Made by a program: the position numbers and the translations under genes. Below are positions 44,044 to 52,178 of a stretch of 64,000 nt of DNA, one piece after another. A model generated the notes under the pieces. The model saw only the letters and a list, made by a program, of their open reading frames with translations. It had not been told where the DNA came from and did not search any database. The DNA comes from DATLED01 sp963750255. GTDB lineage: Bacteria; Actinomycetota; Acidimicrobiia; Acidimicrobiales; CADCTF01. The stretch's first letter is position 1; every line of letters begins with the position of its first letter. The stretch covers positions 558,001-622,000 of the forward strand of contig CAVVPZ010000008.1 of NCBI GenBank assembly GCA_963750255.1, written 5' to 3'.

Positions 44044-45191
44044 CGAGGATCCTCGAGCGAACGGTGGGGCAGGTGCAGCGGCGCTTCACCAGCCCGCTCC
44101 ACTCGGCCCGGGTTGCGTCGGTTCTCGGCGTCGCGCTCGGCGTCAGCTTCACCGTCTGTTTCGCCTCCGGTCTCATCACGTGGTGGATCCAGCATCCTCC
44201 GACGTGGTTCGACTGGCCGTCGCGCCCCGCCGGGCTGTATCGCATGGTGCAGGGAGCGCACGTCGGGTTCGGTATCGCCTCGATCCCGCTGCTCCTCGCG
44301 AAGTTATGGACGGTGTACCCGAAGTTCTGGACGTGGCCCCCGGCCCGAAGCATCGCCGTCGCCGTCGAGCGCGTGAGCGTCCTTCCTCTCGTGGGAGGCA
44401 GCCTGTTTCTCCTCTTTTCCGGCACCGCGAACATCGCGCTCTGGTATCCGTGGACGTTCTCGTTTCCCTCGGCCCACCTCTGGGCGGCGTGGGTCACGAT
44501 GGGTGCGCTGGTGGCGCACGTCGGAGCCAAGATCCACATCGTCCGGCGCGAGCTTCGAGGGCGCCCCGATGCGACCGTCGCCAGCGATGGTCTCGGGCGA
44601 CGGCAGTTTCTCGGCGCCGCGTTCGGTGCGTCGGCACTGCTGACCGTGGTGACCATCGGTCAAACCTTCCGCCCCTTGTCTCGTATCGGCCTGCTTGCCC
44701 CCCGGCGGCCATCGATCGGACCGCAGGGCCTGCCTGTGAACAAGACCGCGGCCGGCGCGCGGGTGCTCGACCGCATCGACCCAGCCTCGTACCGGCTCAC
44801 GGTCGTCGACGGAGTGAACCGGAGAGCGTTCGACCTCGACGCGCTGCGGAACCTTCACCAGACCGCGGCGGTGCTTCCGATTGCCTGTGTCGAGGGATGG
44901 AGCGCGGAAGCCCGGTGGGCCGGGCCGTCGGTAGCGTCGGTCCTTGCCGCCGCCGGTGTCGCGATTGCCTCGGTCGCGGAGATCAGGGTCGAGTCGTTGC
45001 AGATCGGTGGCTCGTATCGGTCGAGCATCCTGTCGCGCACGCACGCTGCCGATCGCCACACGATGTTGGCGCTCACGCTCGACGGCGATCCGCTGCATCC
45101 CGACCATGGGTTTCCGCTCCGTCTGATCGGTCCCAACCGTCCGGGCGTGCTGCAGACGAAGTGGGTCCACGAACTCGTGGTGCGACGGTGA
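44019..45191 (+). CDS. Membrane-anchored sulfite-oxidase-like molybdopterin protein
   Basis: About 390 residues; starts at 44001 (GTG) or 43995 (TTG) are also possible. Four membrane helices (VLGVALGVSFTVCFASGLIT, FGIASIPLLLAKLWTV, VLPLVGGSLFLLFSGTANIA, AAWVTMGALVAHVGAKIHI) with histidines that suit a cytochrome b561-like part. GRRQFLGAAFGASALL is a twin-arginine-like segment preceding the soluble domain, in which LPIACVEGWSAEARWAG contains the Mo-ligand Cys. This resembles MsrP/YedY fused to its own membrane haem-type subunit. Confidence 0.8.
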   Translation: MVRPVAQLTRILERTVGQVQRRFTSPLHSARVASVLGVALGVSFTVCFASGLITWWIQHPPTWFDWPSRPAGLYRMVQGAHVGFGIASIPLLLAKLWTVYPKFWTWPPARSIAVAVERVSVLPLVGGSLFLLFSGTANIALWYPWTFSFPSAHLWAAWVTMGALVAHVGAKIHIVRRELRGRPDATVASDGLGRRQFLGAAFGASALLTVVTIGQTFRPLSRIGLLAPRRPSIGPQGLPVNKTAAGARVLDRIDPASYRLTVVDGVNRRAFDLDALRNLHQTAAVLPIACVEGWSAEARWAGPSVASVLAAAGVAIASVAEIRVESLQIGGSYRSSILSRTHAADRHTMLALTLDGDPLHPDHGFPLRLIGPNRPGVLQTKWVHELVVRR

Positions 45192-45649
45192 GCACGACGA
45201 CCGACTCGGTCTCACTCGACGAGGAGCGTCCCGGGGGCTGGGCCTTCTGGATCGGCGCCGCCCTCGGGTGGGTCGTGATGGCCTTCGGCGTCGCTGGAGC
45301 CCTCGAGGCCGCGCGGCGCACCCACCCGGTCGAACTGTCGCTCTATTTCGTGGGCGGGGCGCTGGCCCACGACCTCTTACTAGCCCCGGTGGTTCTCGGC
45401 GTGGGGTTCGTGTTGGCGCGTCTGGGGAGAGGACTTCCGCGCCAACTGGCGGCGATGGCAGCCATCGTGGTCGGGACCGTGGCGGTTTTCGCCTACCCCT
45501 TCGTTCGAGGCTTTGGGAAACGGCCGGGAAACCCTTCGGCGCTCCCGGGCGATTACGCCGCAGGACTGGCGACCCTGGCAGTAGGGGTCGTGGGCGCGGC
45601 CGTCTTGTGGTGGCTCGTCGCTCGGGTACGGCGACGTCGCGAGGCATGA
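45188..45649 (+). CDS. Integral membrane protein, last of the Mo-protein operon
   Basis: 153 residues from GTG 45188 (overlap with the Mo-protein stop). Four helices: WAFWIGAALGWVVMAFGVAG, HDLLLAPVVLGVGFVLARLG, LAAMAAIVVGTVAVFAYPFV and GLATLAVGVVGAAVLWWLVA. No known domain recognised. Because it is coupled, it may help to anchor or supply electrons to the oxidoreductase. Confidence 0.68.
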   Translation: MSTTTDSVSLDEERPGGWAFWIGAALGWVVMAFGVAGALEAARRTHPVELSLYFVGGALAHDLLLAPVVLGVGFVLARLGRGLPRQLAAMAAIVVGTVAVFAYPFVRGFGKRPGNPSALPGDYAAGLATLAVGVVGAAVLWWLVARVRRRREA

Positions 45650-45656
45650 TGCGACG

Positions 45657-46901
45657 GTGGCATTCGACACCGACCCCCGACTCGACGATCTCGCCGGTTA
45701 CATCGCCGCGTCACCGTCGCCATTTCACGCTGTAGACGAATCGGCCCGGCGTCTCGAGGCGGCTGGCTTCGTCGCCGTTGACGAGCAGCAACCGCCGGCG
45801 ACATATCCGACGGCTGGCTTCACGACCCGCGACGGTTCGATCGTCGCCTGGTCCGACGTTGACCCGGAAGCCGCCAATGGCCTTCGGATGGTTGGCGCGC
45901 ACACCGACTCACCCAACCTGAGGGTCAAACCCAGACCCGACCTCGACCGCGTCGGTGCTCGCCAACTCGCGCTCGAGCCCTATGGCGGCGTCCTGCTCAA
46001 TTCGTGGATGGGTCGAGACCTCGGGCTGTCGGGACGGGTTGCGCTCCGCGACGGCTCCCTGCGCCTCGTTCGCTCCGCCGATGCCGTGCTGCACCTGCCC
46101 CAGTTGGCGATCCATCTCGACCGTGAGGTCGCCAGCAAGGGGCTCCTGGTCGACCCCCAGCGGCATACCGCGCCCATCTGGGGAATCGGGCGGAGCACTG
46201 ATGGAGACTTCCGCCGTTGGCTGGCCGGCCTCGCCGGCGTCGAGGCCGACGACGTCGTGGCCTGGGACATGATGACCCATGACCTCACGCCCCCGGGCCG
46301 GGTCGGCGCTGATGGCGAACTGTTCGCCGCACCCCGCCTCGACAACCAGTGCTCCTCATGGGCGGCCATCGAGGCGCTGATCGAGACCGGCCGAGGCGTC
46401 GTCGCCCTCTGGGACCATGAGGAGATCGGGTCGACCTCGAATCGTGGCGCGGGCAGTGCGTTGGTCGAGTCGGTGCTCGAACGCCTGGTTCCCTCACCGT
46501 CCGATCGCCGCCGACTCCTTGCCCGCTCGTACTGCGCTTCGAGCGATATGGCCCACGCCACCCATCCCAACTACAGCGAGCGGCACGAGCCCTCCCACCT
46601 GATCTCGTTGGGCGGAGGTCCGGTCATCAAGACCAACGTCAACCAGCGCTATGCGACCGACGCCCGCTCGGCGCAGGTATTCGCAGCCGCGTGTGACGAT
46701 GCTGGCGTGCCCTTCCAGTGGTACGCCCACCGCGCCGACATCCCGTGCGGCTCGACCATCGGGCCCATCACTGCCGCTCGACTCGGCATCAGCGTCGTCG
46801 ACGTGGGCGCGCCAATGCTGGCCATGCATTCGGCCCGCGAGGTCATGGCCGGGTCCGACGCCGACCTCCTCCGCCGCGCACTGGCCTCGTTCCTCCGCTG
46901 A
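45657..46901 (+). CDS. apeB: M18 family aminopeptidase
   Basis: 414 residues from GTG 45657. Zinc ligands are seen in RMVGAHTDSPNLRVKP (His, Asp), AAPRLDNQCSS (bridging Asp), WDHEEIGSTSN (Glu pair) and near the end GPITAARLGISVVDVG with MHSAREV (last His). SPSPFHAVDESARRLEAAGF is the family N-terminus. Removes acidic or neutral N-terminal residues from peptides in the cytoplasm as a large oligomer. Confidence 0.93.
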   Translation: MAFDTDPRLDDLAGYIAASPSPFHAVDESARRLEAAGFVAVDEQQPPATYPTAGFTTRDGSIVAWSDVDPEAANGLRMVGAHTDSPNLRVKPRPDLDRVGARQLALEPYGGVLLNSWMGRDLGLSGRVALRDGSLRLVRSADAVLHLPQLAIHLDREVASKGLLVDPQRHTAPIWGIGRSTDGDFRRWLAGLAGVEADDVVAWDMMTHDLTPPGRVGADGELFAAPRLDNQCSSWAAIEALIETGRGVVALWDHEEIGSTSNRGAGSALVESVLERLVPSPSDRRRLLARSYCASSDMAHATHPNYSERHEPSHLISLGGGPVIKTNVNQRYATDARSAQVFAAACDDAGVPFQWYAHRADIPCGSTIGPITAARLGISVVDVGAPMLAMHSAREVMAGSDADLLRRALASFLR

Positions 46902-46924
46902 GGTCCCGTCATAGGCTTCCGGCG

Positions 46925-47212
46925 ATGGGGGACGAGAACGGAGTCGCGGATCCGGGAATCGCCGATCCGGGCGTCGCAGTCATTGCCCACTCCCTGATCT
47001 CGTCGGTTTCCGTCATCGCCGGCGCGCTCCAGACGGTCATCGCCTACGACGTCACTCTCGACGACGACCAGCGCAGTCGGTTGCTCGGCATGGCGCTCAC
47101 ACAGGCGACCTACGTCGGCGAGGTCCTCAAGGACATGGCCAGAGGCCTGCCATCCGAGGTGATCGAGGCCCTCGACAGCATCTCCGAGCGCCGCCCGCCG
47201 CCTCCGGCCTGA
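46925..47212 (+). CDS. Stand-alone DHp-like (HisKA-like) mini protein
   Basis: 95 residues from ATG 46925. AVIAHSLISSVSVIAGALQT resembles the first helix of the dimerisation/histidine phosphotransfer domain, with His22 where the phosphorylated residue would be, and RLLGMALTQATYVGEVLKDM the second helix. There is no ATPase domain. It might be an acceptor, an inhibitor or just a dimeric helix hairpin. Located between apeB and the AarF kinase on the same strand, with no receiver gene adjacent. Confidence 0.55.
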   Translation: MGDENGVADPGIADPGVAVIAHSLISSVSVIAGALQTVIAYDVTLDDDQRSRLLGMALTQATYVGEVLKDMARGLPSEVIEALDSISERRPPPPA

Positions 47213-47252
47213 CCCGAGGTTGCCGGGCCGGTGAACGGGTTACAACCGGGGC

Positions 47253-48950
47253 GTGGGCATCGCGACCAAGTCTCGTCACCTTCGTCTCTATGGCGAGTTG
47301 ACACGCCTCCTCGTGAAGTACGGGCGAAGCGATCTGGCCGACGACATGCGCTCGAGCCTGTCGGGCGGCGTAGCTGATCTCAGCGTCGACCGCGCCGACG
47401 ACCAGCCCCCGGCTGAGGCGGCCGAGTTGGCCGATGACCTCGAGGCGCTGGGACCGACCTTCATCAAACTCGGTCAATTGCTGTCGACCCGCATGGACCT
47501 GCTTCCGCCGGCGTACACCGAGGCTCTGGCCAGGCTTCAGGACCACGTCGAGCCCATCTCCTATGACGAACTCGAGGAGGTGTTCTGCGCTGAACTCGGC
47601 GTCGACACCCGGACCGCGTTCGCCTCCTTTGACCAACAGCCGTTGGCGTCGGCCTCACTCGGCCAGGTTCACCGCGCCCGACTGCGGAGTGGTCGTGACG
47701 TTGTGGTCAAGGTGCAACGTCCGGGTATCCGCGAGCAGATCCGCAGCGACATGGAAGCGCTGGCCGAGATCGCCGATTGGCTCGATGACCACACTGACGT
47801 CGGCCGTCGATTCGGATTTCGCGACCTGCTCGACGAGTTCGACCGCACGCTTCGCGACGAGTTGGACTATGAGCGCGAAGCGGCCAACCTGCGCCGCTTG
47901 GCACAGATCGTGACTCCGTACGACCTCCTCGTCGTGCCCCAGCCCGTCGACGACTTCACGTCGGGGAGGGTCCTCACGATGGATCACATTGCGGGGCGGA
48001 AGGTCACCTCGCTCGGCCCCCACGCCCGCCTCGACCTCGACGTCGAGACCACCCAACTGGCCGATCAACTGTTCCGGGCCTATCTCGATCAGATCCTGGT
48101 CGAGGGCTTCTTCCACGCCGATCCCCATCCTGGCAACGTCTCGCTCACCGACGACGGGCGGCTTGCCCTCCTCGACCTCGGGATGGTGGCCCGCGTCCCT
48201 CCCCGACTCCAGGACCTGCTCGTCAAGCTCCTCGTGGCCGTCAGCGATGGGCGGGGTGAGGAGGCCGCGCAGATCACGGTGAAGATGGGCCGGGCGTTGC
48301 CTGACTTCGACGCCGACGCGTTCGTCCGTGGGGCGGCTGACCTGGTGGTGCGCAACCACCAACTCGGGGTGGGGGACCTCGACGCTGGTCGTCTCGTGAT
48401 GGAGTTGTCGCGCCTGTCGGGCTCGACTGGCTTGCGACTCCCACCAGAGTTATCGCTTCTCGGCAAAGCGTTGCTCAACCTCGATCAGGTGGCCCGATCC
48501 CTCGATCCCGAGTTCAACCCGAGCCAGGCGATTTCCGAGCACGCCGCCGCCATCATGCAGCGCCGGCTCCAGCCCACCCGCGAGCGCCTGTTCTCGGCTG
48601 CCCTCGAGGCAAGGGAGTTCGTCGAGGAGCTGCCGGGCCGGGTCAATCGGCTGATGGACGCCACCGCCAACGGCGATCTCCGCGTCCGCGTCGACGCCTT
48701 CGACGAGAAGGAACTGCTCCGGGCCCTCCAGCAGTTGGCCAACCGGCTCACGATGGGCCTTGTGTTGGCCGCACTCATCGTCGGCGCGGCGATGCTGACC
48801 AGAGTGGAGACGTCCTCCCGGCTCTTCGGCTATCCGACCGTCGCCATCGTCTGCTTCCTCGCCGCATCGCTCGGTGGATTCTCGCTGCTGTGGACGATCG
48901 CCACCGGCGACCGGCAGCACCGGCGTCAACAGCGCAATCGGCCCGACTAG
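47253..48950 (+). CDS. AarF/UbiB (ABC1) family atypical kinase
   Basis: 565 residues from GTG 47253. LGPTFIKLGQLLSTRMDLLP is the KxGQ motif, PLASASLGQVHRARL the alanine-rich nucleotide loop, DVVVKVQRPG the lysine, EGFFHADPHPGNVSLTDD the catalytic loop and LALLDLGMVARV the DLG motif. Two C-terminal membrane helices (MGLVLAALIVGAAMLT, VAIVCFLAASLGGFSLLW) anchor it, as in UbiB. Probable role in isoprenoid quinone or lipid metabolism. Confidence 0.9.
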   Translation: MGIATKSRHLRLYGELTRLLVKYGRSDLADDMRSSLSGGVADLSVDRADDQPPAEAAELADDLEALGPTFIKLGQLLSTRMDLLPPAYTEALARLQDHVEPISYDELEEVFCAELGVDTRTAFASFDQQPLASASLGQVHRARLRSGRDVVVKVQRPGIREQIRSDMEALAEIADWLDDHTDVGRRFGFRDLLDEFDRTLRDELDYEREAANLRRLAQIVTPYDLLVVPQPVDDFTSGRVLTMDHIAGRKVTSLGPHARLDLDVETTQLADQLFRAYLDQILVEGFFHADPHPGNVSLTDDGRLALLDLGMVARVPPRLQDLLVKLLVAVSDGRGEEAAQITVKMGRALPDFDADAFVRGAADLVVRNHQLGVGDLDAGRLVMELSRLSGSTGLRLPPELSLLGKALLNLDQVARSLDPEFNPSQAISEHAAAIMQRRLQPTRERLFSAALEAREFVEELPGRVNRLMDATANGDLRVRVDAFDEKELLRALQQLANRLTMGLVLAALIVGAAMLTRVETSSRLFGYPTVAIVCFLAASLGGFSLLWTIATGDRQHRRQQRNRPD

Positions 48951-49843
48951 CGGAACGAAGGTGCCACTTCCTCGATGAACAAGTCGCAGGTGTCCTTGCG
49001 GCGGTCCATCGGGCCGAGGGTGAAGTCGGGGATGATCAGTTCGTCGCACCCGGCGTCGCGGTAGGCGCCGACGATTTCGATGACCTCGGCCGGGGTGCCG
49101 GCGATGCCTGTGCCCCGCTTGTCGGCCAACCAAGCCTCGTCCGTGGAGAGAAAGAGCAAGGCCTGGGTGGAGACGGCAATCTCCTCGGGGTCACGTCCGA
49201 CATCGTCGCAGTGCCGGTGGAGAACCGAGACCTTGTGCGCCAGCACCTCGGGCGTCGTCCAAGCGTTCCACTCGTCGGCGTACGTGGCTGCCATGCGCAG
49301 CGTGCGCTTCTCGCCGCCGCCACCGATCAGGAGGGGCAGCCGATCCTGCACTGGCGTCGGTTGGTTGGGGGCTTCGGCGAGGGTGAAGTACTCGCCCGAG
49401 AACGAGGTGCGGCGTTCGCGCAGGAGGCCGTGGAGCACCTGGCACGCCTCCTCGAACCGGTCGAGGCGTTCTTTGACTGTGCCCAGTTCGATGCCGTAGG
49501 CCTCGTGCTCGTTGACCTGCCATCCCGCCCCGACGCCGAGCAGGAGCCGTCCCTCGCTGATGCGGTCGACGGCGGCGGCGATGTTGGCCAGCACGGCGGG
49601 GTGGCGGTAGGTCACGCTGGTGACGAGCGTGCCCAGGCGGAGACGAGGCACCGACGCGGCCAAGGCCGCCATCACCGACCAGCACTCGAGGGTGTCGCCA
49701 TCGAGGGGCGTGGCGTCGGCTCCGTTCGGCATGAAGTGGTCGGCGAAGTAGACGCCGTCCCATCCGGTCGCCTCGCAGTGCTGCGTCAACTCGACGATCT
49801 CCGACCACGGACGATTGGGCGAGGGCCAAATGCTGAAGCGCAT
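48947..49843 (-). CDS. LLM class F420-dependent oxidoreductase
   Basis: 298 residues, luciferase-like TIM barrel. MRFSIWPSPNRPWSEIVELT, GWDGVYFADHFMPN, LRLGTLVTSVTYRHPAVLA and RLLLGVGAGWQVNEHEAYG are the conserved strands of the F420-binding actinobacterial branch. Hydride transfer from F420H2 (or FMN) to an unknown substrate. Converges with the AarF gene (4-base overlap). Confidence 0.88.
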   Translation of the reverse strand: MRFSIWPSPNRPWSEIVELTQHCEATGWDGVYFADHFMPNGADATPLDGDTLECWSVMAALAASVPRLRLGTLVTSVTYRHPAVLANIAAAVDRISEGRLLLGVGAGWQVNEHEAYGIELGTVKERLDRFEEACQVLHGLLRERRTSFSGEYFTLAEAPNQPTPVQDRLPLLIGGGGEKRTLRMAATYADEWNAWTTPEVLAHKVSVLHRHCDDVGRDPEEIAVSTQALLFLSTDEAWLADKRGTGIAGTPAEVIEIVGAYRDAGCDELIIPDFTLGPMDRRKDTCDLFIEEVAPSFR

Positions 49844-49917
49844 GGCTGGGGACCCTACCGGTCGGCGCGAAGCGGCCGCCCCAGAGGGCGGCCGCGACGC
49901 ATTGGTTCTTGTTTCGC

Positions 49918-50454
49918 TCAGATCATCCGGCGAGGTCGCGAGGTCTGCATCAGCACGGCACCCACAATCAGGAGGGCGGCGGCGAGGACCAAGAGGTCAC
50001 CGGTAGATGCGCCGGTGCGAGCCAAGGACTCCGAGCCGACGCCGGACACGAGGTCCGGTCGTTCGATTTGGACACCCTGGACCTCGGTGGCTCGTGCCGT
50101 CGTCACCCTGGGCGTCACCGAAGCAGCCGGCGGGGCCGAAGCGGGGGTGACACCACCGCTCGTTGCCCGGGCTGCGGCAGGAGCGGGAGCAGGCGTGGGA
50201 GCAGGGGCGGCGGGGCCGGGATCCGACCGCAACTCGCGGTTGGGATCGGGTCGGGGAGCCTCGCGTTCGACGTAGAAGCCCTCGCCGATTTCGGCGCCGT
50301 CGTCCGGTGCGGACGACGCCGCCGTGACGCCCGACGAATCGGACGACGCGTCGGGGGCTGTTTGGGCCGATGCTCCTGCTGCTGTGCCGACAAGACCAAG
50401 GGCCACTCCGAGAAGGATGAACGAAAGGCGAACGATGCTGCGGAGATACGTCAC
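49918..50454 (-). CDS. Secreted protein with LPXTG-like (LARTG) sorting signal
   Basis: About 178 residues from GTG 50454, chosen because LRSIVRLSFILLGVALGLVG plus TAAGASAQT is a typical signal peptide. The middle is proline/alanine-rich (APAPTPAPAPAAARATSGG). The C-terminus has LARTG, a hydrophobic helix (DLLVLAAALLIVGAVLM) and a basic tail (TSRPRRMI), the tripartite sortase signal. A surface or envelope stalk protein is likely. No sortase gene is in the window. Confidence 0.72.
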   Translation of the reverse strand: MTYLRSIVRLSFILLGVALGLVGTAAGASAQTAPDASSDSSGVTAASSAPDDGAEIGEGFYVEREAPRPDPNRELRSDPGPAAPAPTPAPAPAAARATSGGVTPASAPPAASVTPRVTTARATEVQGVQIERPDLVSGVGSESLARTGASTGDLLVLAAALLIVGAVLMQTSRPRRMI

Positions 50455-50532
50455 GGTGTACTCCCGTCCGGTAGAGGACGCCCCCGGATGGGACGCCCCG
50501 CTGCTGGGCGGGTCGGTCTCGCCACTCACTCC

Positions 50533-50595
50533 CCGAATGGTCTAGGCGACCGGTTTTCTCCGTGCTGCCGATGGCAGTCGGTGGGGACCATTCGG
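50533..50595. promoter_or_regulatory. Inverted repeat between the two surface-protein genes
   Basis: CCGAATGGTC and GACCATTCGG, 10-bp arms with a 43-base spacer. Lies upstream of the LARTG protein gene and downstream of the PETG gene. Either a weak terminator or a regulator site. Confidence 0.3.
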
Positions 50596-50696
50596 ATCAA
50601 CGCTTCCCACATCGGCCGCTTCGCCCCGCCGGAGGCGAGACGAGGTGGGCCGACAAGTTGTCATCGGCGCGATCGGGCACCGAGTTGAACGTTCCT

Positions 50697-51041
50697 TCAG
50701 ACTCGCCGAAGTCGACGGGCGCCGGCGGCGGCGGCCAGCAGGAGAAGGCCGGGGACCAGATAATCCTCGCCGCCCGTCTCCGGTGTCCCGTTGGTGCCGG
50801 TGGCCACCGTGCCCGCGCCCGAAGATCCGAGCCCGCTGCCGCCTGTGCCGCCCGTGCTGGTTCCGCTGGTTCCGCTGGTTCCGGTGCCGTCGGTTGCGAG
50901 GGTCGTGGGCGTTTCGACGATCGTCGTGGGCTCAGTGGTCGGAACCGCAGTGGTTGGGAGCACGAATGCGGTCGTGGTGGTCGTCCCGCCGGCGCCCAGC
51001 TCGGACCCCCTGCCGTCGTCATGGAAGATCGCCGCCGCCAC
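50697..51041 (-). CDS. Thr/Gly-rich protein with LPXTG-like (PETG) C-terminus
   Basis: At least 114 residues. After a Thr/Pro/Gly-rich stalk (TTAVPTTEPTTIVETPTTLA, GTSGTSGTSTGG) the end reads TPETGGEDYLVPGLLLLAAA and a basic RRLRRV tail, a sorting-signal layout. The frame upstream encodes a probable signal anchor (NVLIALIVLLLGGGVAAAIF) extending to about 51110, but with no ATG, GTG or TTG; the GTG at 51041 would cut it in half. The true start may be a CTG at about 51110 or be lost. Confidence 0.6.
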   Translation of the reverse strand: MAAAIFHDDGRGSELGAGGTTTTTAFVLPTTAVPTTEPTTIVETPTTLATDGTGTSGTSGTSTGGTGGSGLGSSGAGTVATGTNGTPETGGEDYLVPGLLLLAAAAGARRLRRV

Positions 51042-51135
51042 GCCGCCGCCGAGCAGCAGGACGATCAGCGCGATCAGGACGTTGCGGGCGGCTGCGGGGA
51101 CGGAATTCAGTGCTTCGGCTCCAGTTTGAGGTGCG

Positions 51136-51207
51136 AGCGGGTGACGGGAATCGAACCCGCATGGCCTGCTTGGAAGGCAGGAACTCTGGCCATTGAGCTA
51201 CACCCGC
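51136..51207 (-). tRNA. tRNA-Gly (TCC)
   Basis: Minus strand: acceptor GCGGGTG pairs with CACCCGC, anticodon loop CTTCCAA gives TCC, T-arm GGTTCGATTCC. CCA is not encoded. Confidence 0.92.
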
Positions 51208-51229
51208 GATGATCCTGGCACGCTACCCG

Positions 51230-51301
51230 TCGGGGAGGGGGGATTTGAACCCCCGACCGCCACGTCCCAAACGTGGTGCGCTACCACTGCGCCACTCCCC
51301 G
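51230..51301 (-). tRNA. tRNA-Pro (TGG)
   Basis: Minus strand: acceptor CGGGGAG pairs with CTCCCCG, anticodon stem CCACG/CGTGG with loop TTTGGGA gives TGG, T-arm GGTTCAAATCC. Lies 22 bases from tRNA-Gly on the same strand. Confidence 0.92.
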
Positions 51302-51359
51302 GGCCTGCGACCGCAGCGTACCGAAGCGCGGACCGCCCTCCCACGCCTACCGTGACGAC

Positions 51360-52148
51360 ATGGCGGTGGGAACGCTTCTCGGGCTCTGGCGCTATCCGGT
51401 GAAGTCGATGGGCGGCGAGGCGCTGACATCGGCCCGCGTGGGGATCACCGGAATCGACGGTGACCGGGCCCGGGGGGTGATATGCGTCGATTCAGGCAAG
51501 GTCCTGTCGGCCAAGACGGTGCCCCGCCTGCTCGACGCGTCGGCGCGATGGGAGGACGGCTCCATCCGGATCTCTGGTGCCGGCGGCCTCGAGATCGGCG
51601 TCGATCGACCCACCGACGGGGCCGCGCTCTCCGAGTGGCTCGGGCGCCCGGTGCGGATCGAGTGCCCACCGGCCGGCGCTCGCACGACCTTCGACTACGA
51701 GGTCGAAGGTCCCGACGGCGTGTCGACGCTCGTCGAGTTGCAGACCGCGCCGGGGCTCTTCTTCGACGGTCGCTCGACCCTGCACCTCGTGAGCAGGGCC
51801 GGGCTGGACGCCGACGACGTTCGGCGATTCCGCCCCAATCTGCTTGTAGGTCCAGACGCCGAGGGCGCTGGGGCTCCACCTGAGGATGGCTGGGTCGGCG
51901 GAACCGTGACCATCGGCGACGTGATCGCTCACGTGCGAAAACGGACCGCCCGCTGCACCGTTGTCACCCGAGCGCAGCCCGGGCTACCCGAGGCGCCCGG
52001 CCTTCTGCGGCGGCTCAACTCCGAGCGTGGTGGTGACGTTGGTGTCTATCTCGACCCCATCGAGTTCGGCACCGTCACCGTGGGCGACTCGGTTGTCGTG
52101 GCCCCGCCACCGCCGTCGCCGGCCTCGGTGCCGAGCATCGTCGGGTAG
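51360..52148 (+). CDS. MOSC domain-containing protein
   Basis: 262 residues. GLWRYPVKSMGGEALTSARV is the MOSC_N beta-barrel opening, and FRPNLLVGP with VRKRTARCTVVTRAQPG, holding the conserved Cys, belongs to the MOSC core that binds molybdenum cofactor sulfur. YiiM/MARC-like enzymes reduce N-hydroxylated compounds. Given the Mo-protein at 44 kb, cofactor supply exists in this organism. Confidence 0.85.
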   Translation: MAVGTLLGLWRYPVKSMGGEALTSARVGITGIDGDRARGVICVDSGKVLSAKTVPRLLDASARWEDGSIRISGAGGLEIGVDRPTDGAALSEWLGRPVRIECPPAGARTTFDYEVEGPDGVSTLVELQTAPGLFFDGRSTLHLVSRAGLDADDVRRFRPNLLVGPDAEGAGAPPEDGWVGGTVTIGDVIAHVRKRTARCTVVTRAQPGLPEAPGLLRRLNSERGGDVGVYLDPIEFGTVTVGDSVVVAPPPPSPASVPSIVG

Positions 52149-52178
52149 TGCGGGACGACCGGTAAGCTCACCCTCTCT

